The position numbers and the translations under genes were made by a program. DNA of 36,747 bases from a virus, in the IMG/VR virus record IMGVR_UViG_3300047157_000058, positions 1 through 36,747 of that record; one strand, written 5' to 3'. Under the pieces are notes generated by a model, which made no database searches, was not told where the DNA came from, and worked only from the letters and a program-made list of their open reading frames with translations. Below, one piece after another: positions 1 through 9,150 of this stretch (within the stretch, counting starts at the first letter, position 1; every line of letters begins with the position of its first letter).

Positions 1-12
1 CATAATATCTCC
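1..12 (-). other. Start codon and ribosome binding site of a gene leaving the window
   Basis: Read on the minus strand these bases are GGAGATATTATG, a Shine-Dalgarno GGAG placed 5 bases before an ATG whose last base is position 1. The gene would continue past the left edge. If the window is a circular map cut here, the next bases are those at 36747 downwards, where an open frame without its own start enters. Joining gives that frame a start once one base, for example one G of a GGG run, is restored. See the entry at 36572-36747. Confidence 0.55.
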
Positions 13-501
13 TTAGTTTGCTAGTGGATTGTCTAATGCTCGTTGTAATTTATTACCAAGCCTTTCTTCTAACTCTTTAATCTTCCTATCTGTGTCAGAA
101 TAAAGAGCATCTCTTCTGGCATCAAATCTCTCGCCAGCTATGTCAATAGTCTCATCTATTTCATCTTGTGAACTATTAACTTTATCTTCTAATCTTTCCA
201 TCAAGGCTTCTTGTCTAGTTAAGTCATCCTTTAAATCATTCTTTATAGACCTAGTGTAGTCTCTAGCTTGCTCAACTGAATCACTCACACTTACTAAAGT
301 CTCTTCTATAACTGCTATGTTTTTTTCTATAGTAGATAAATCAGGTGATTCAAATGCAGCAATCTTAGCTTCCATATCTAAGTATCTTTGATATACTTCA
401 AAACCACCCCACAGAGCTCCAAGGATTGTCCCTAAGAGAGGTATTATTAGTAGAGCCTTACTACCCCCTACCTTGACTCCTGCGTACTCTATTTCTGCCA
501 T
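13..501 (-). CDS. Membrane-anchored coiled-coil protein
   Basis: 162 residues. A hydrophobic segment at about residues 16-33 (LLIIPLLGTILGALWGG) is followed by a long charged region with heptad-like spacing (residues about 40-150, rich in Glu, Asp, Lys, Ser), predicted to be one extended coiled coil. That topology, one N-terminal anchor and an exported rod, is shared by inner-membrane spanins and by some tail or neck proteins. No cysteine-lipobox partner is visible nearby, so a spanin role is only a possibility. It overlaps the upstream 489-residue gene by 13 bases, and the next start codon lies 9 bases beyond its stop, so it is co-translated with the end of the tail and lysis part of the leftward operon. 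Function is not recognised. Confidence 0.75.
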   Translation of the reverse strand: MAEIEYAGVKVGGSKALLIIPLLGTILGALWGGFEVYQRYLDMEAKIAAFESPDLSTIEKNIAVIEETLVSVSDSVEQARDYTRSIKNDLKDDLTRQEALMERLEDKVNSSQDEIDETIDIAGERFDARRDALYSDTDRKIKELEERLGNKLQRALDNPLAN

Positions 502-1958
502 TGTAAATCCATCAGTTTATTGTGTAGTATTTCGTTAGCCAAACCGTTTCTTAATCCTCTTTGATTGTCTGGTATATCTTTGTCTAAATATATACCTTTG
601 TCTTTATAAAACACACCATCAATAAGTAGTTGTGTATTGTAAGTATTAAAACCAGCGTTAAAGTTTAAGAGAGCTAATATTAGACTTTGTAGTTTCTGTT
701 GTTCTTCTAGTGATGCAGCCTCACCCATTTCTACTGCAAGATTCTTTAGCTTGTTACCTATAATCTCACGCATCTTTTCTTTTTTACTAGCTTTCTTAGC
801 TGCTTTCTTTAATACTGGTTGCTCTACAACTTCTACTACCGCTTCTTGTTCTGGCTCTTCTTCTGTTTGTTTTTCTTGTACGGTGTCTTCTTCTGGCTCT
901 GGCTCATCAAGTTCCTCTTCTATTGGTTCTTCTAAAGGTTCTTCTTCTAACTCTGGCTCTAAGAATTCTTCTAACTCTGCTTCTATTTCCTCTATTAATT
1001 CTTCTTGTGCTATCTCTTCAAACAAGTCTTCCATTTCTGGTATAGCTTCTTCTATTGTAGTAGCAATTAAAGTGTAGTCATCCAACGGTTCTATTTCTAT
1101 TACTTGAAAAACCTCTGGCTCTTCCAAGACGAATATTGATTCAATACTTTCCTCATCATCTTCCCAAACTTCTGGTATATCTTCCTCAACATATTCTTCT
1201 ATGTAAGCATCGTCCCAGCCATCACATCCGTAATCGTACAAAGGGTCCAATGCACATTGTTGATTATACACATTATCAGCATAAACTTGTGGGTAGTATA
1301 AACAACTGATATGACTGTCTGGTATTACACTGCATATACTCTCTCCGTTTGCTATTTCTACTGGGTCATCTTCTTGACTGTTCCAAAAGATTGCTCCATT
1401 AGTAGGGTGATTATAAAACCATTGTTCATACTCACCTTGACTTAAATCTCCAACCACTGCTACTGTTACTGCGTGGTTATTTATTTGTACCTGCTCATAG
1501 TTTACATCTATGTTACCCATTGGGTATATTGTCAGGTCAAATGTATTACTTGTGTTTCTGTTGTAATACTCTGACAAGTTTTCCCACATATACTTTTGAA
1601 ATGTAGAATCACCTTGTGTATAAAACTTACCAATACCTGTGTCTATTAAATCTGTGTTCCAAGGCATTATGGTGTAATTAAATCTTACACCTGTAAATGA
1701 ACTTAGGTCCTGTCCGTGACAACACAACCCATCATATACAATGCCAGTACCGGGTACATCAAGAGGGTCAAGAAACCCCACAACACCGTTACTAAACATA
1801 AAGCTAGTGACATAACTATTTCCATAAAAAGGAAAAGTAAAGTCAAGAGGTACCTCAATCCAGCCATCATCTCCAATCTGATGCTCAACTATCTCAGGGT
1901 TAGACCACGAGAACAGCGAGAAGGATAACGCCAAGAATGCCACTAACCAATTTCTCAA
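489..1958 (-). CDS. Exported acidic protein with NIDO-like N-terminal region
   Basis: 489 residues. Residues 1-19 (MRNWLVAFLALSFSLFSWS) form a convincing signal peptide. Residues about 25-200 carry the pattern of nidogen-like (NIDO) domains: FPFYGNSYVTSFMFSNG near the start and TFDLTIYPMGNIDVNYE later, as in extracellular adhesion proteins. A cysteine-containing stretch (about residues 205-250) follows, then an extremely acidic Glu/Pro-rich linker of over 100 residues (about 255-385). A Lys-rich turn (KKAAKKASKKEK) leads into a globular C-terminal region. The family match is from memory of the pattern and was not searched. It begins inside the last 59 bases of the 197-residue gene. A phage protein with its own signal peptide is unusual. 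It could decorate the virion, act at the cell surface late in infection, or block superinfection. Confidence 0.75.
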   Translation of the reverse strand: MRNWLVAFLALSFSLFSWSNPEIVEHQIGDDGWIEVPLDFTFPFYGNSYVTSFMFSNGVVGFLDPLDVPGTGIVYDGLCCHGQDLSSFTGVRFNYTIMPWNTDLIDTGIGKFYTQGDSTFQKYMWENLSEYYNRNTSNTFDLTIYPMGNIDVNYEQVQINNHAVTVAVVGDLSQGEYEQWFYNHPTNGAIFWNSQEDDPVEIANGESICSVIPDSHISCLYYPQVYADNVYNQQCALDPLYDYGCDGWDDAYIEEYVEEDIPEVWEDDEESIESIFVLEEPEVFQVIEIEPLDDYTLIATTIEEAIPEMEDLFEEIAQEELIEEIEAELEEFLEPELEEEPLEEPIEEELDEPEPEEDTVQEKQTEEEPEQEAVVEVVEQPVLKKAAKKASKKEKMREIIGNKLKNLAVEMGEAASLEEQQKLQSLILALLNFNAGFNTYNTQLLIDGVFYKDKGIYLDKDIPDNQRGLRNGLANEILHNKLMDLQWQK

Positions 1959-2493
1959 GGAATACTCCTCTGTTCATAGAAGTAGCCGGTTCTTTCTTTG
2001 GTACCTTCTTTGGGTTTAATCTCCATTCTTTTGTAGCTTCTTGTCCTATTAACCCCTCACCTGTAGTTGGAGAATTTATCGGGCAGGGGGTTCCTGCAAA
2101 TTTCATTGCATCAAACACCGACCTCGTTTGACACATTAAAGCAACTGCTGCTACCTTCATACCCATATCATATAATACTTTAGCATTCTTTAATCTCATA
2201 CAGTTCTCATCTGAGTAAGCCTGTCCTGTGCTGATACCTAGTATCTGTGTCTGTACTGCTCCACTAACTCCTACCATACATAAATCACTATTACTTGCGT
2301 TAATGCTCGGACTAATTGCACTAGGTGGGTTTGTCCTTATTGTACTCTTAGTATCTGTACTTGTTGTTACTGTACTATTGCTTGTGCTGTTTGTAACAAT
2401 CGGATCAGCAGCCATTACTGGCAATACAAACACTATCCAAAATGCTACAACTATAAAACCTGCAACTATATTGTTGCGTAATCTATCAGACAT
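1900..2493 (-). CDS. Small exported protein with terminal membrane segments
   Basis: 197 residues, not recognised. Residues about 9-29 (IVAGFIVVAFWIVFVLPVMAA) look like a signal peptide or signal anchor ending in a plausible signal peptidase site. A Thr/Ser/Asn-rich stretch, typical of an exposed linker, follows. A central region contains four cysteines (LCMVG, ENCMR, LMCQT, TPCPI) that could form two disulfides outside the cytoplasm. The C-terminus (residues about 180-197, LVSGILGVILLAVLVV) is a second hydrophobic segment. The start codon overlaps the stop of a 23-residue reading frame as TAATG, and the 3' end overlaps the next gene. Position between tail genes and a second exported protein suggests an envelope or lysis-related role. 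This is inference. Confidence 0.7.
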   Translation of the reverse strand: MSDRLRNNIVAGFIVVAFWIVFVLPVMAADPIVTNSTSNSTVTTSTDTKSTIRTNPPSAISPSINASNSDLCMVGVSGAVQTQILGISTGQAYSDENCMRLKNAKVLYDMGMKVAAVALMCQTRSVFDAMKFAGTPCPINSPTTGEGLIGQEATKEWRLNPKKVPKKEPATSMNRGVFLEKLVSGILGVILLAVLVV

Positions 2494-2564
2494 TAGTCAG
2501 CTACTAAACTCACAAATGCTGGGTCTACTTCATCTGTAGGGTTAGCAGTAAAGTGTGTACACAT
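2493..2564 (-). CDS. Possible 23-residue mini-protein
   Basis: An ATG at 2564 follows the stop of the preceding gene by 10 bases, with a purine-rich GAGAGATAG before it. The frame encodes MCTHFTANPTDEVDPAFVSL plus three residues and ends with a TAA that shares its last base with the ATG of the 197-residue gene. The neat coupling supports translation, but the peptide is very short and I know no relative. It could instead only be a ribosome relay between flanking genes. Confidence 0.35.
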   Translation of the reverse strand: MCTHFTANPTDEVDPAFVSLVAD

Positions 2565-2574
2565 ATCTATCTCT

Positions 2575-3104
2575 CTAGTACTGTGTAAGTTGCCACTCAT
2601 ATTCTTTAAATGTACCATCTTCATTGTATGTAGCAATCTTTCTAGTTTCAGTATGAGGTTTATTCTCATAAGCAATAACCCCAGCTAAATCTGATATAGC
2701 ATTAATAGCTGTCTTAATTGTTTCGTGTTCACTATACAAAGTAGTAGCGTATGTAGAAATGTTACTAGGCACAGCAGTACCACCTTTGGCTGCTCTTGAC
2801 CAGTACCAGTCTATGTCTGCTAATCTACTGGCTACAGCACTTCTAGCCTTCTCTAGCATATTAGCTTTAAGCGTAGCTACATCTCTAGCTGTTGAGGCAT
2901 ATGTTCCTACAACCTCTGAGCCACTTGTGTCTACAGTAAACTCACCATTCCAATAGTATCTGCTATCAGGAGTGACTTCTCTGTATGCCTTAATACCTAG
3001 TGAGGTAAGTGTAGTACTATCTCTAAAGATTGTTTAGGATAAAGCACATCACTAATCACCATAGATTTAGGTGTTTTAATTATTTGTCCGTTAAAGTACC
3101 ACAT
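2575..3104 (-). CDS. Tail-fibre assembly-like protein (one frameshift)
   Basis: Starts at an ATG preceded by AGGAGAGA, 11 bases after the stop of the large tail gene, and begins MWYFNGQIIKTPKSMVISD. Near position 3025 the frame breaks: the sequence reads PKQ-SLEI in one frame, while the next frame resumes FRDSTTLTSLGIKAYREV and runs to the stop at 2575. The span is 530 bases, one short of a multiple of three, so a single missing base restores a 176-residue protein. The C-terminal part (from the ATG at 2859) is intact. The N-terminal pattern (short beta motif, basic residues, SLGI..Y) resembles small proteins next to tail fibres in marine podoviruses and tail fibre assembly (DUF4376-type) proteins. 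Exact function is uncertain. Confidence 0.6.
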
Positions 3105-3115
3105 ATTCTCTCCTG

Positions 3116-6103
3116 TTATCTCGCGTTACTATATTTAAAAGGTGTTTCTGCAAATGCGATGCAAAGATATGTTGCACCATTACCATTTGTCCAACTTGAA
3201 GAACTTCGGTGTTTAAAACCATTTGATAAAAAGTCAACATCATAATCTTGTTCTTCAGCATATCCAGTATCAGGCGATAAAGTCTTCGTCAACAGGATTA
3301 AAAGTTTCTTTGTTATCAAACAATACCCAACTTGTATTAGCATCAGTACAATTTTTAACCAGAATCCAAGCTGGTCTAAATCCTGTGTACACAAATGTAC
3401 CATCAGCATTACCATTACCAGTATATGAACCGACCTTAGAGTAGCCATCTACAGAGTGGAAACAGTAGGCTATATGAACTACCATCTGCATCATTATAGT
3501 CCAACCACTTGAAACTGTAAATACTGTTGAAGTAGGTGATGTATTACCCCAAAATTGAGCATAACCACTATCATTGCAGTTTGTACTATTTAAATAAACT
3601 GCAGCAGTATTTCCTAGCGTTTTGTGATAAGTATGCCAAGGGTCTGATTCTTCTCTTTCTTAACAATATAATCATTTCTGGTGCTTTACTTAATCCGTGT
3701 CCTATAGTCGCATTACTACCATTTGAATCCCAGACTAACAATACTAAACCCAGCATCTACATTAGCACTAACTGTAGAGTTATAGAACCATTAGTATTAG
3801 ATGAACCACTACCACCAGCTTTCCAATTCCAAGCTACGTGTGCGTGAGTATTTTGATTAGTTACTGGACTTGTACCAACTTGAAAACCATCAGATAAAAT
3901 TGCTTTTACTTCTTGTGCATCATCTGCTTCAGCAGCAGTTGAATTTGGATTTAATTCTGTTACACCACTACCACGAAGAATATCTACTAATACAAGTTGC
4001 TCTGACTCTGGTCTTTCTTTAATAATAGTCATTTCTGGAGTAAATCCAACACCTGTTACATTTTGTTCAGAACCAGTACCAGTATAAAGCACAGTATTAA
4101 AATGCTCACTAGGTACAACAGCTACATAATTTACCCAATTACTACATCATAGGCAAGTTTTTGTACATAAAGCTAAGAAGCCTGTAGGTGGTGTGTAGTA
4201 GAAGTCACCTATGTCATTACCATCTTGATTGCCTTGTGCTGTTTTGTTACCAGCGAATGAGGAATCTTGACCGAAGTTCTGAATATTAAAGGATTAAGCG
4301 TAGCAAAGTTATTCGTAGGACTATCAACAGATATATCTGACTCTGTTAGGTTATTACTTGTCCAGTCATTATTGTTACCACTTTGGTCTAGCCAGTATGC
4401 GTACTCTCGTTTGTCAGCGAAAGCCATATAGATGTAGGTTGCTAGTCCCACTCTGCATCAGAAGTATCTGCAGTTAATAATCTTTCTCTACTGTTGTTCG
4501 TGTTTCTAATATTGTCATACATATCCACGGCCACTTGAGTTGCACTTTTTAACATAACAAATGCTGGTTCAAATCCAGTTGTTACACTTCGTCCTGTTGC
4601 TAGAACCATTACCTGCTGTAACTTCCAAACTTATCTGTACACCAGTAAGCTATGTACATTTCTATGGAACACATGTAGGCTATATAGTTTTGCACCACTT
4701 GCATTATTGCAAAAGCGTTGTACCTAAATTATGTCCTACAAGCACCAAGCACTAAATACAGAATTTATTAGGTGCTGTACTGTTCCACATTGGTCTGCTT
4801 CCTGTTTGTACCGAAGAAGTTAGATTTAAAGTTTAAATTTTAGTAGCACTACCAAGAGATTAAACCAGTATGATACATTAAGAAAGCCCAATCTTAGAAC
4901 CATTATCCCTGTTCGTTTACCACTGTAATCATGCCAATAAATCAGGAGCAGAGATAATCCGTGTGCAAAACCTTGTCCAGCATTAGCAGCCTGTGAACTA
5001 GCAGTTACCAGTATAAGAAACTATACTCTGTCCATAAGTAGGATTTGCTCTGACAGTTGAAGTAATACTTCCATCTGTGTTAGTAGCATTAGAGCCACCC
5101 ATATCCCAGTTCCAAGCTACATAGTTGTTTCCAGAGGCAACTCATTATTACCTGCATGTTTATGAGTAAAACCATCAGTTGTAAAAGTAAGAAGATTAGT
5201 CAACTATTTTCTGCAGCAGTTAAATTTGATTAGTATAGAGTTTTTCCTCCAGTACCTCTAACTGCATCATAAAGACTATGATTTTCTCCACTAGTGCTAC
5301 TTCTATTTTTAACCCAAGTCAAATCACTTTGAAAACCTACACCGCCTATATAAGTACCAGCAACACCAGTACCCTTATAAGTAACCGTACTAAAACCTTC
5401 TACTGTATAGTCTTGTTTAAACGGTAGGTAGAATCCATTAGTACCATAAGTGCCTGAATACTCTATAGGCTTCCATTCACCGTAGTCACCTGTTTCTCCG
5501 AAGTCTGCTGGGGTTAAGGCTTGTCCATCTATAAAGTTAACTTCTGCTAGATAACCATCAAAAGCTTCATTACTACTAACCTCAACTTGATTAAAATATT
5601 CTATGTTCGTAAGTGTTATTTAAAAAAGAATAATCGATAAGTTTTGTGAAGGATAGTCAGTATAGCTGTAACTTTTTGTTCACCATTAATATAATTTTAA
5701 CTCTATTAGCAGCTGTAGTTCCTTGTGTAGTATCTACTGCAAAACAATGTGATACCAAGAGACTAGGGTCACGAAATTTAGCAGTTGTAACTTGCACTCT
5801 TCCAGAATTACTGTTTCCAACATCTGTTATAAGTTGCCCATAAATCTCCACTACAATCATCTAAACTACCAATAGCAAATTATCGTCATCACCTCCATAT
5901 GCTCTTAACTAGAATTTAAACCTTCAGTATCATTTTAAACCCACCTCTTTTTACCCAACAGAAACAGTCCAAGTTTTTCTATTACCAGCAGCAGCTGGAG
6001 TTCTACTTAAATAAGTGCCTCTATCTTCATTAAACTTTAAGACTCTGGTCTATTTCGTAAGCCTCTCCAGAGCATACATCCATTGTGGTGAACCTATTGC
6101 CAT
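3116..6103 (-). CDS. Large LamG / DUF7483-like tail protein, heavily frameshifted
   Basis: Intended product about 995 residues. It starts at 6103 with MAIGSPQWMYA, two bases before the stop of the upstream fibre gene, and ends at 3116 with FKYSNAR, a common end of this family. Pieces recognisable in successive frames are: FNEDRGTYLSRTPAAAGN and TWTVSV near 6030-5960 (concanavalin/laminin-G-like start); VQVTTAKFRDPSLLVSHCFA at 5860-5657; an unbroken 120-residue stretch at about 5603-5235 (DGYLAEVNFIDGQALTPADF, GGVGFQSDLTWVKNRS); NNNDWTSNNLTESDISVDSP at 4451-4209; VTGVGFTPEMTIIKERPESE and HAHVAWNWKAGG at 4092-3757; YTGFRPAWILVKN at 3494-3270. Repeated GFxP-x-(W/M)-(I/V)-K and AWNWKAGG motifs mark DUF7483-type modules, probably receptor-binding. 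Frame breaks occur as often as every 30-60 bases, far denser than real decay. Confidence 0.7.
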
Positions 6104-6104
6104 A

Positions 6105-7330
6105 TTATGCGAAAGCCAATTGTGGAGTTCCTAGTAAAATTCTTCCTGAAGCAACGACAACATAAGGAACAATGTCGGTTGCTGAAGCTGTAGAGGTTAG
6201 TGTTAGTCCAGCACCACCAGCAGTTTCGTAGTCTGTGCCTAGTGATACTGTACGAGAGCCTGTGCCATCTTGTATGAATGTAATGAAGCCAGACTGTCCT
6301 ACTTTTCAGTAGATGGATTAGCTAGAGTTACATTACCTGTAAGTGTGAGTACAAAGTTTTGATTAGCAGCAAAGTTAAGAGTAACTGAACCTGTATTAGA
6401 TGTGTCGGTATCTGTGGTAGCAACTGCTGTTCCACCAACATGTAAGATTACCAACAGATTGCTGTCAATTTTTTTGCACCAGTCATGAAGTAAAAAGCAC
6501 AAGTCGTCACTATAAATTGCTAATATTTGATGAGTTGTTTCAATTTTACCAAACTGAGTTCCGTCAGAACCTAATATAATTAGCCAGTTCCTGCATCTAA
6601 TATAATATGATACCATCGTAGTATAGTCTAAATATTACTATCATCACCAATCTATCAAATGTCATTAGCACCTGCGTAGTAATATTACCAGTCATAGTGC
6701 CACCAGCTTTAGGCAGAGCAGCATTAGCTGTAGTATTAGCTGTTACACCTGTGGCAATATCGGTGTTAATTGAGTTGGCTAGTTTATCTGCTGTTACTTG
6801 TCATCACCAATGTGAGCAGTATCAATAGAGCCATCTACAATATGTTCTTTAGAGTCATCAGCAATCTTACCTGTGACTGCATCAGCAGCAATAGTTAGTG
6901 CTGTAGCACCTGTTACATCACCTGTGTGAGTAGCGTTAGTTACTTTGGCTGTATTGGCTGCAATCTCAGTATTAATAGAGTTAGCTAACTTAGCTGCTGT
7001 AACCGCATCGTCAGCAATCATTCCTGTTTCTACTGCACCAGAGGCTATTGTAAGTTCTGTTGCTCCTGTGACATCACCAGTATGTGTAGCATTAGATGTT
7101 TTAGCGGTGTTAGCAGCAATAGCTGTATTAATCGCATTGGCTAGTTTAGCCTCTGTAACTGCATCATCTGCAATCTTAGCTGTTGAGATAGAGCCATCGG
7201 CAACTGATACACCTGCTAGTAAATTAGTGGCTGTTACTTTCTTAGAAGTACCGCCATCATTGATTAATAATTCCTCACTACCTGCTAATGAGGTTTTTGC
7301 TGATAAGGCTGATACTTTAGTTGTTGCCAT
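6105..7330 (-). CDS. Tail fibre protein with repeated shaft modules, frameshifted
   Basis: Starts at 7330 (MATTKVSALSAKTSLAGSEE) 2 bases after the 63-residue gene and stops at 6105 (ILLGTPQLAFA), intended length about 408 residues. The first 178 residues are intact and contain repeats of roughly 50 residues built on IADDAVT-x-AKLAN-x-INT-x-IAANTAK and THTGDVTGAT-x-LTIA, a pattern of trimeric fibre shafts. Frame breaks near 6794, 6640 and 6300 split the rest, but the protein continues: LPKAGGTMTGNITT at about 6700, TSNTGSVTLNFAANQNFVLT near 6380, and VGQSGFITFIQDGTGSRTVS from about 6295 to the end, a beta-rich fibre tip. The next gene starts 2 bases after this one stops (TAATATG), so the two tail proteins are translated in tandem. 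Confidence 0.75.
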
Positions 7331-7332
7331 AT

Positions 7333-7524
7333 TTACTCCGTAATAATGTAGTTAGGACTAGCATCACTAGATGACTCAGTTATAAAATACAAGCCAGTTG
7401 ATTCTGTTTCTATTTCTTGTTCAGGAGAAGCAGGAGGACCTACTGGTGTATCATCCCACCCTCTCCTTCTAAATAAGTAAACAGGTACAAACTTTCTTTG
7501 TTTTCTAGTTAACTTATATGCCAT
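7333..7524 (-). CDS. Small conserved-type protein upstream of tail fibre
   Basis: 63 residues, not recognised. The first half is basic and aromatic (MAYKLTRKQRKFVPVYLFRR, then GWDDTP), the second acidic and Ser-rich, ending YIITE. It shares its first base with the end of the preceding 194-residue gene and ends 2 bases before the tail fibre start, so it is translated between capsid-associated and fibre genes. It could be a fibre adaptor or chaperone. This rests only on position. Confidence 0.6.
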   Translation of the reverse strand: MAYKLTRKQRKFVPVYLFRRRGWDDTPVGPPASPEQEIETESTGLYFITESSSDASPNYIITE

Positions 7525-8108
7525 TACTCTAACCTGTCTAAAAGTTTTTCACGTCCAATGTTTCTACGTTGTTCTATATCTGCTAACTTATCTGTAAATT
7601 GTTCTACTAATGGAGCATAAGATACATCTACTGGTATAACTTTTTTCCTAGTAGGAAGCCTTCCTGAATATGCTTCCGGTTCTTTAAATGTTGTTTTTGC
7701 TTTTGTATGGCTATCTTTAGGTGTAGCCATTAATCCTTTTGGCTCAGGTAAAGACGACATCTCAGGCAAATCTTTTGTTTCTTTATGTGCTTTTAATTCT
7801 GCACCTGACTCTACCGTAGGTTTAGAATAACTCCTGTCCTTTACTGAATCTAAGTTATCTTCTCCACTTAACATCTGGTCCAGTATGTCATGTATTTCAC
7901 TTGTTTCTTCTTCAAAAGAACCTTGTTCGTTATTAAACTGTAGACCATTTTCTTCTAAAAAAGAAGCTAGTTCTTCCGGAGAACCTGTAGGATTTTCAAC
8001 TTTAAATACTTGCTCAAGAATTTCATTATAAAGTTTTGCAATCTTTTGCTTTATCTTGTCTAGTTCTAAGTCTAAAGCACTATCATCAAATAAATCAGCT
8101 ATGTTCAT
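7524..8108 (-). CDS. Hypothetical acidic helical virion-region protein
   Basis: 194 residues, not recognised. The N-terminus (residues 1-60) is helical with heptad-like leucines (LELDKIKQKIAKLYNEILEQ). The middle is acidic and poor in hydrophobic residues, probably disordered. A basic patch (GRLPTRKKVIP) precedes a C-terminal charged helix ending REKLLDRLE. A good AGGAG site precedes the ATG. It follows the capsid gene and a hairpin, and ends at the start of the 63-residue gene. Location between capsid and fibre genes suggests a minor head or head-tail protein, without sequence proof. Confidence 0.65.
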   Translation of the reverse strand: MNIADLFDDSALDLELDKIKQKIAKLYNEILEQVFKVENPTGSPEELASFLEENGLQFNNEQGSFEEETSEIHDILDQMLSGEDNLDSVKDRSYSKPTVESGAELKAHKETKDLPEMSSLPEPKGLMATPKDSHTKAKTTFKEPEAYSGRLPTRKKVIPVDVSYAPLVEQFTDKLADIEQRRNIGREKLLDRLE

Positions 8109-8131
8109 AGTTCTCCTAATTAGCTAAATAT

Positions 8132-8154
8132 AACCCCCTCATGTAGAAGGGGTT
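8132..8154 (-). terminator. Hairpin after the capsid gene, likely partial terminator
   Basis: On the mRNA strand AACCCCT is separated by eight bases from AGGGGGTT, giving a stem of about seven pairs. It lies 17 bases beyond the capsid stop codon. No long U tract follows (ATATTTAGC), so full termination is unlikely. A leaky hairpin here would raise capsid transcript over downstream genes, as the T7 terminator after gene 10 does, or protect the 3' end. Confidence 0.55.
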
Positions 8155-8170
8155 ACGGTTTAACTAACTA

Positions 8171-9127
8171 TTATCTGTCAGTTACAAAAGCGAAACCTGA
8201 AGCGTCACGCATCTCACCAACACCATAAATAGTGTCAGCAGTATACAAGTCACCTAGGTACTCTTGCATGTAAGATGATTGTGAACGTACTCCTAGTTGC
8301 TCAACTAGAGCCATTGCGTCTTTATGTAGAACTAGACCAATGTCATGTACGACTGAACCAGTAGCACACTGAGTAGTACCCATAGCGTTAGTAACATATA
8401 CATCAATACCGTAGATTTGTCCAACCTTACCAGTCTTGATTGCATTACCATCACCAATAAACGCTTGCTCAGTATAACGCTGAATGCCTAACATGTCAGT
8501 GTACTGACGTGGAGTTAGAACAATTGCACGTCCGTCCTGTGGTACGTCAGCTAGGTCTAGCTTCTCTACCATTGCACGGATTGCAGCGTCACCACCAGTT
8601 GCTAGTGAAATAGCATTACCAGTACCTGAGCGGTCCCAGTCAGAAAGTACACCAGAGCTGTTAAATACTTGTGCCTTGTTCCAACCTGAGTTACCTGCTG
8701 TACCGTTACCACCGTTAAGTGCTGCTGCTTTGTTAAACAAGTCTAGGTCGACCTGTGTACTTAGAGCATAGCCAGCATCTTCTGTGTAGAATCTACGTAG
8801 AGAACTCAATGCTTGAACCTCTGCCATATCTTCAATTAGCACTGAGTATTCATAGTGCTTGTCAATGCTTAGTGCTGTGTTGCCATGAGTATCGCCTTGA
8901 ATCTTTACTAGCGAGTTCTCTCCCTTTGAAGTTGCTGAACCACGTACCGGTGTTGGGATGTTGATTGTATCACCCTTCTTACCTTTGTGGTTGATGCGAG
9001 TTACCAAATTAGCTAATACTAAGTTCTTTTGATAACTGGCAATAACTTCGTCACTCCACAACTCTGGAATAAAAGTTGCAGCTGTAGTGACTGTTTGGTT
9101 ATTAGTACCAATTACACCTGTTGCCAT
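8171..9127 (-). CDS. Major capsid protein
   Basis: 318 residues, a usual length for HK97-fold podovirus capsid proteins. The N-terminus (TAATFIPELWSDEVIASYQK) and the run VTRINHKGKKGDTINIPTPV are typical of phage major capsid proteins, where an N-arm is followed by the E-loop region. IVLTPRQYTDML (about residue 203) and the C-terminal GVGEMRDASGFAFVTDR are also family-like. It follows a scaffold-type gene at the standard place and has a strong AGGAG 7-8 bases before the ATG. Codon use is richer in C/G third positions than the flanking genes, as expected for a highly expressed gene. It assembles the icosahedral shell. Confidence 0.9.
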   Translation of the reverse strand: MATGVIGTNNQTVTTAATFIPELWSDEVIASYQKNLVLANLVTRINHKGKKGDTINIPTPVRGSATSKGENSLVKIQGDTHGNTALSIDKHYEYSVLIEDMAEVQALSSLRRFYTEDAGYALSTQVDLDLFNKAAALNGGNGTAGNSGWNKAQVFNSSGVLSDWDRSGTGNAISLATGGDAAIRAMVEKLDLADVPQDGRAIVLTPRQYTDMLGIQRYTEQAFIGDGNAIKTGKVGQIYGIDVYVTNAMGTTQCATGSVVHDIGLVLHKDAMALVEQLGVRSQSSYMQEYLGDLYTADTIYGVGEMRDASGFAFVTDR

Positions 9128-9150
9128 TTATATATCTCCTATATATCTTA

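Noticed and set aside
751-1077. Ser-rich 108-residue open frame on the plus strand
   Set aside because: It is the antisense of the Glu/Pro-rich linker of the exported protein; Glu codons read backwards give Ser/Phe codons. No ribosome site.
4561-4585. GGTTCAAATCC motif resembling a tRNA T-loop
   Set aside because: It is the reverse complement of the tail-protein motif TGFEPAFVM; no acceptor or anticodon stem can be formed around it.
2575-7330. Diversity-generating retroelement acting on the tail gene
   Set aside because: No reverse transcriptase, template repeat or variable-repeat signature; the disruptions are indels, not adenine-directed substitutions.
6945-7343. 132-residue Ala/Val-rich plus-strand frame
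   Set aside because: Antisense to the repeated tail fibre shaft; repetition comes from the fibre repeats.
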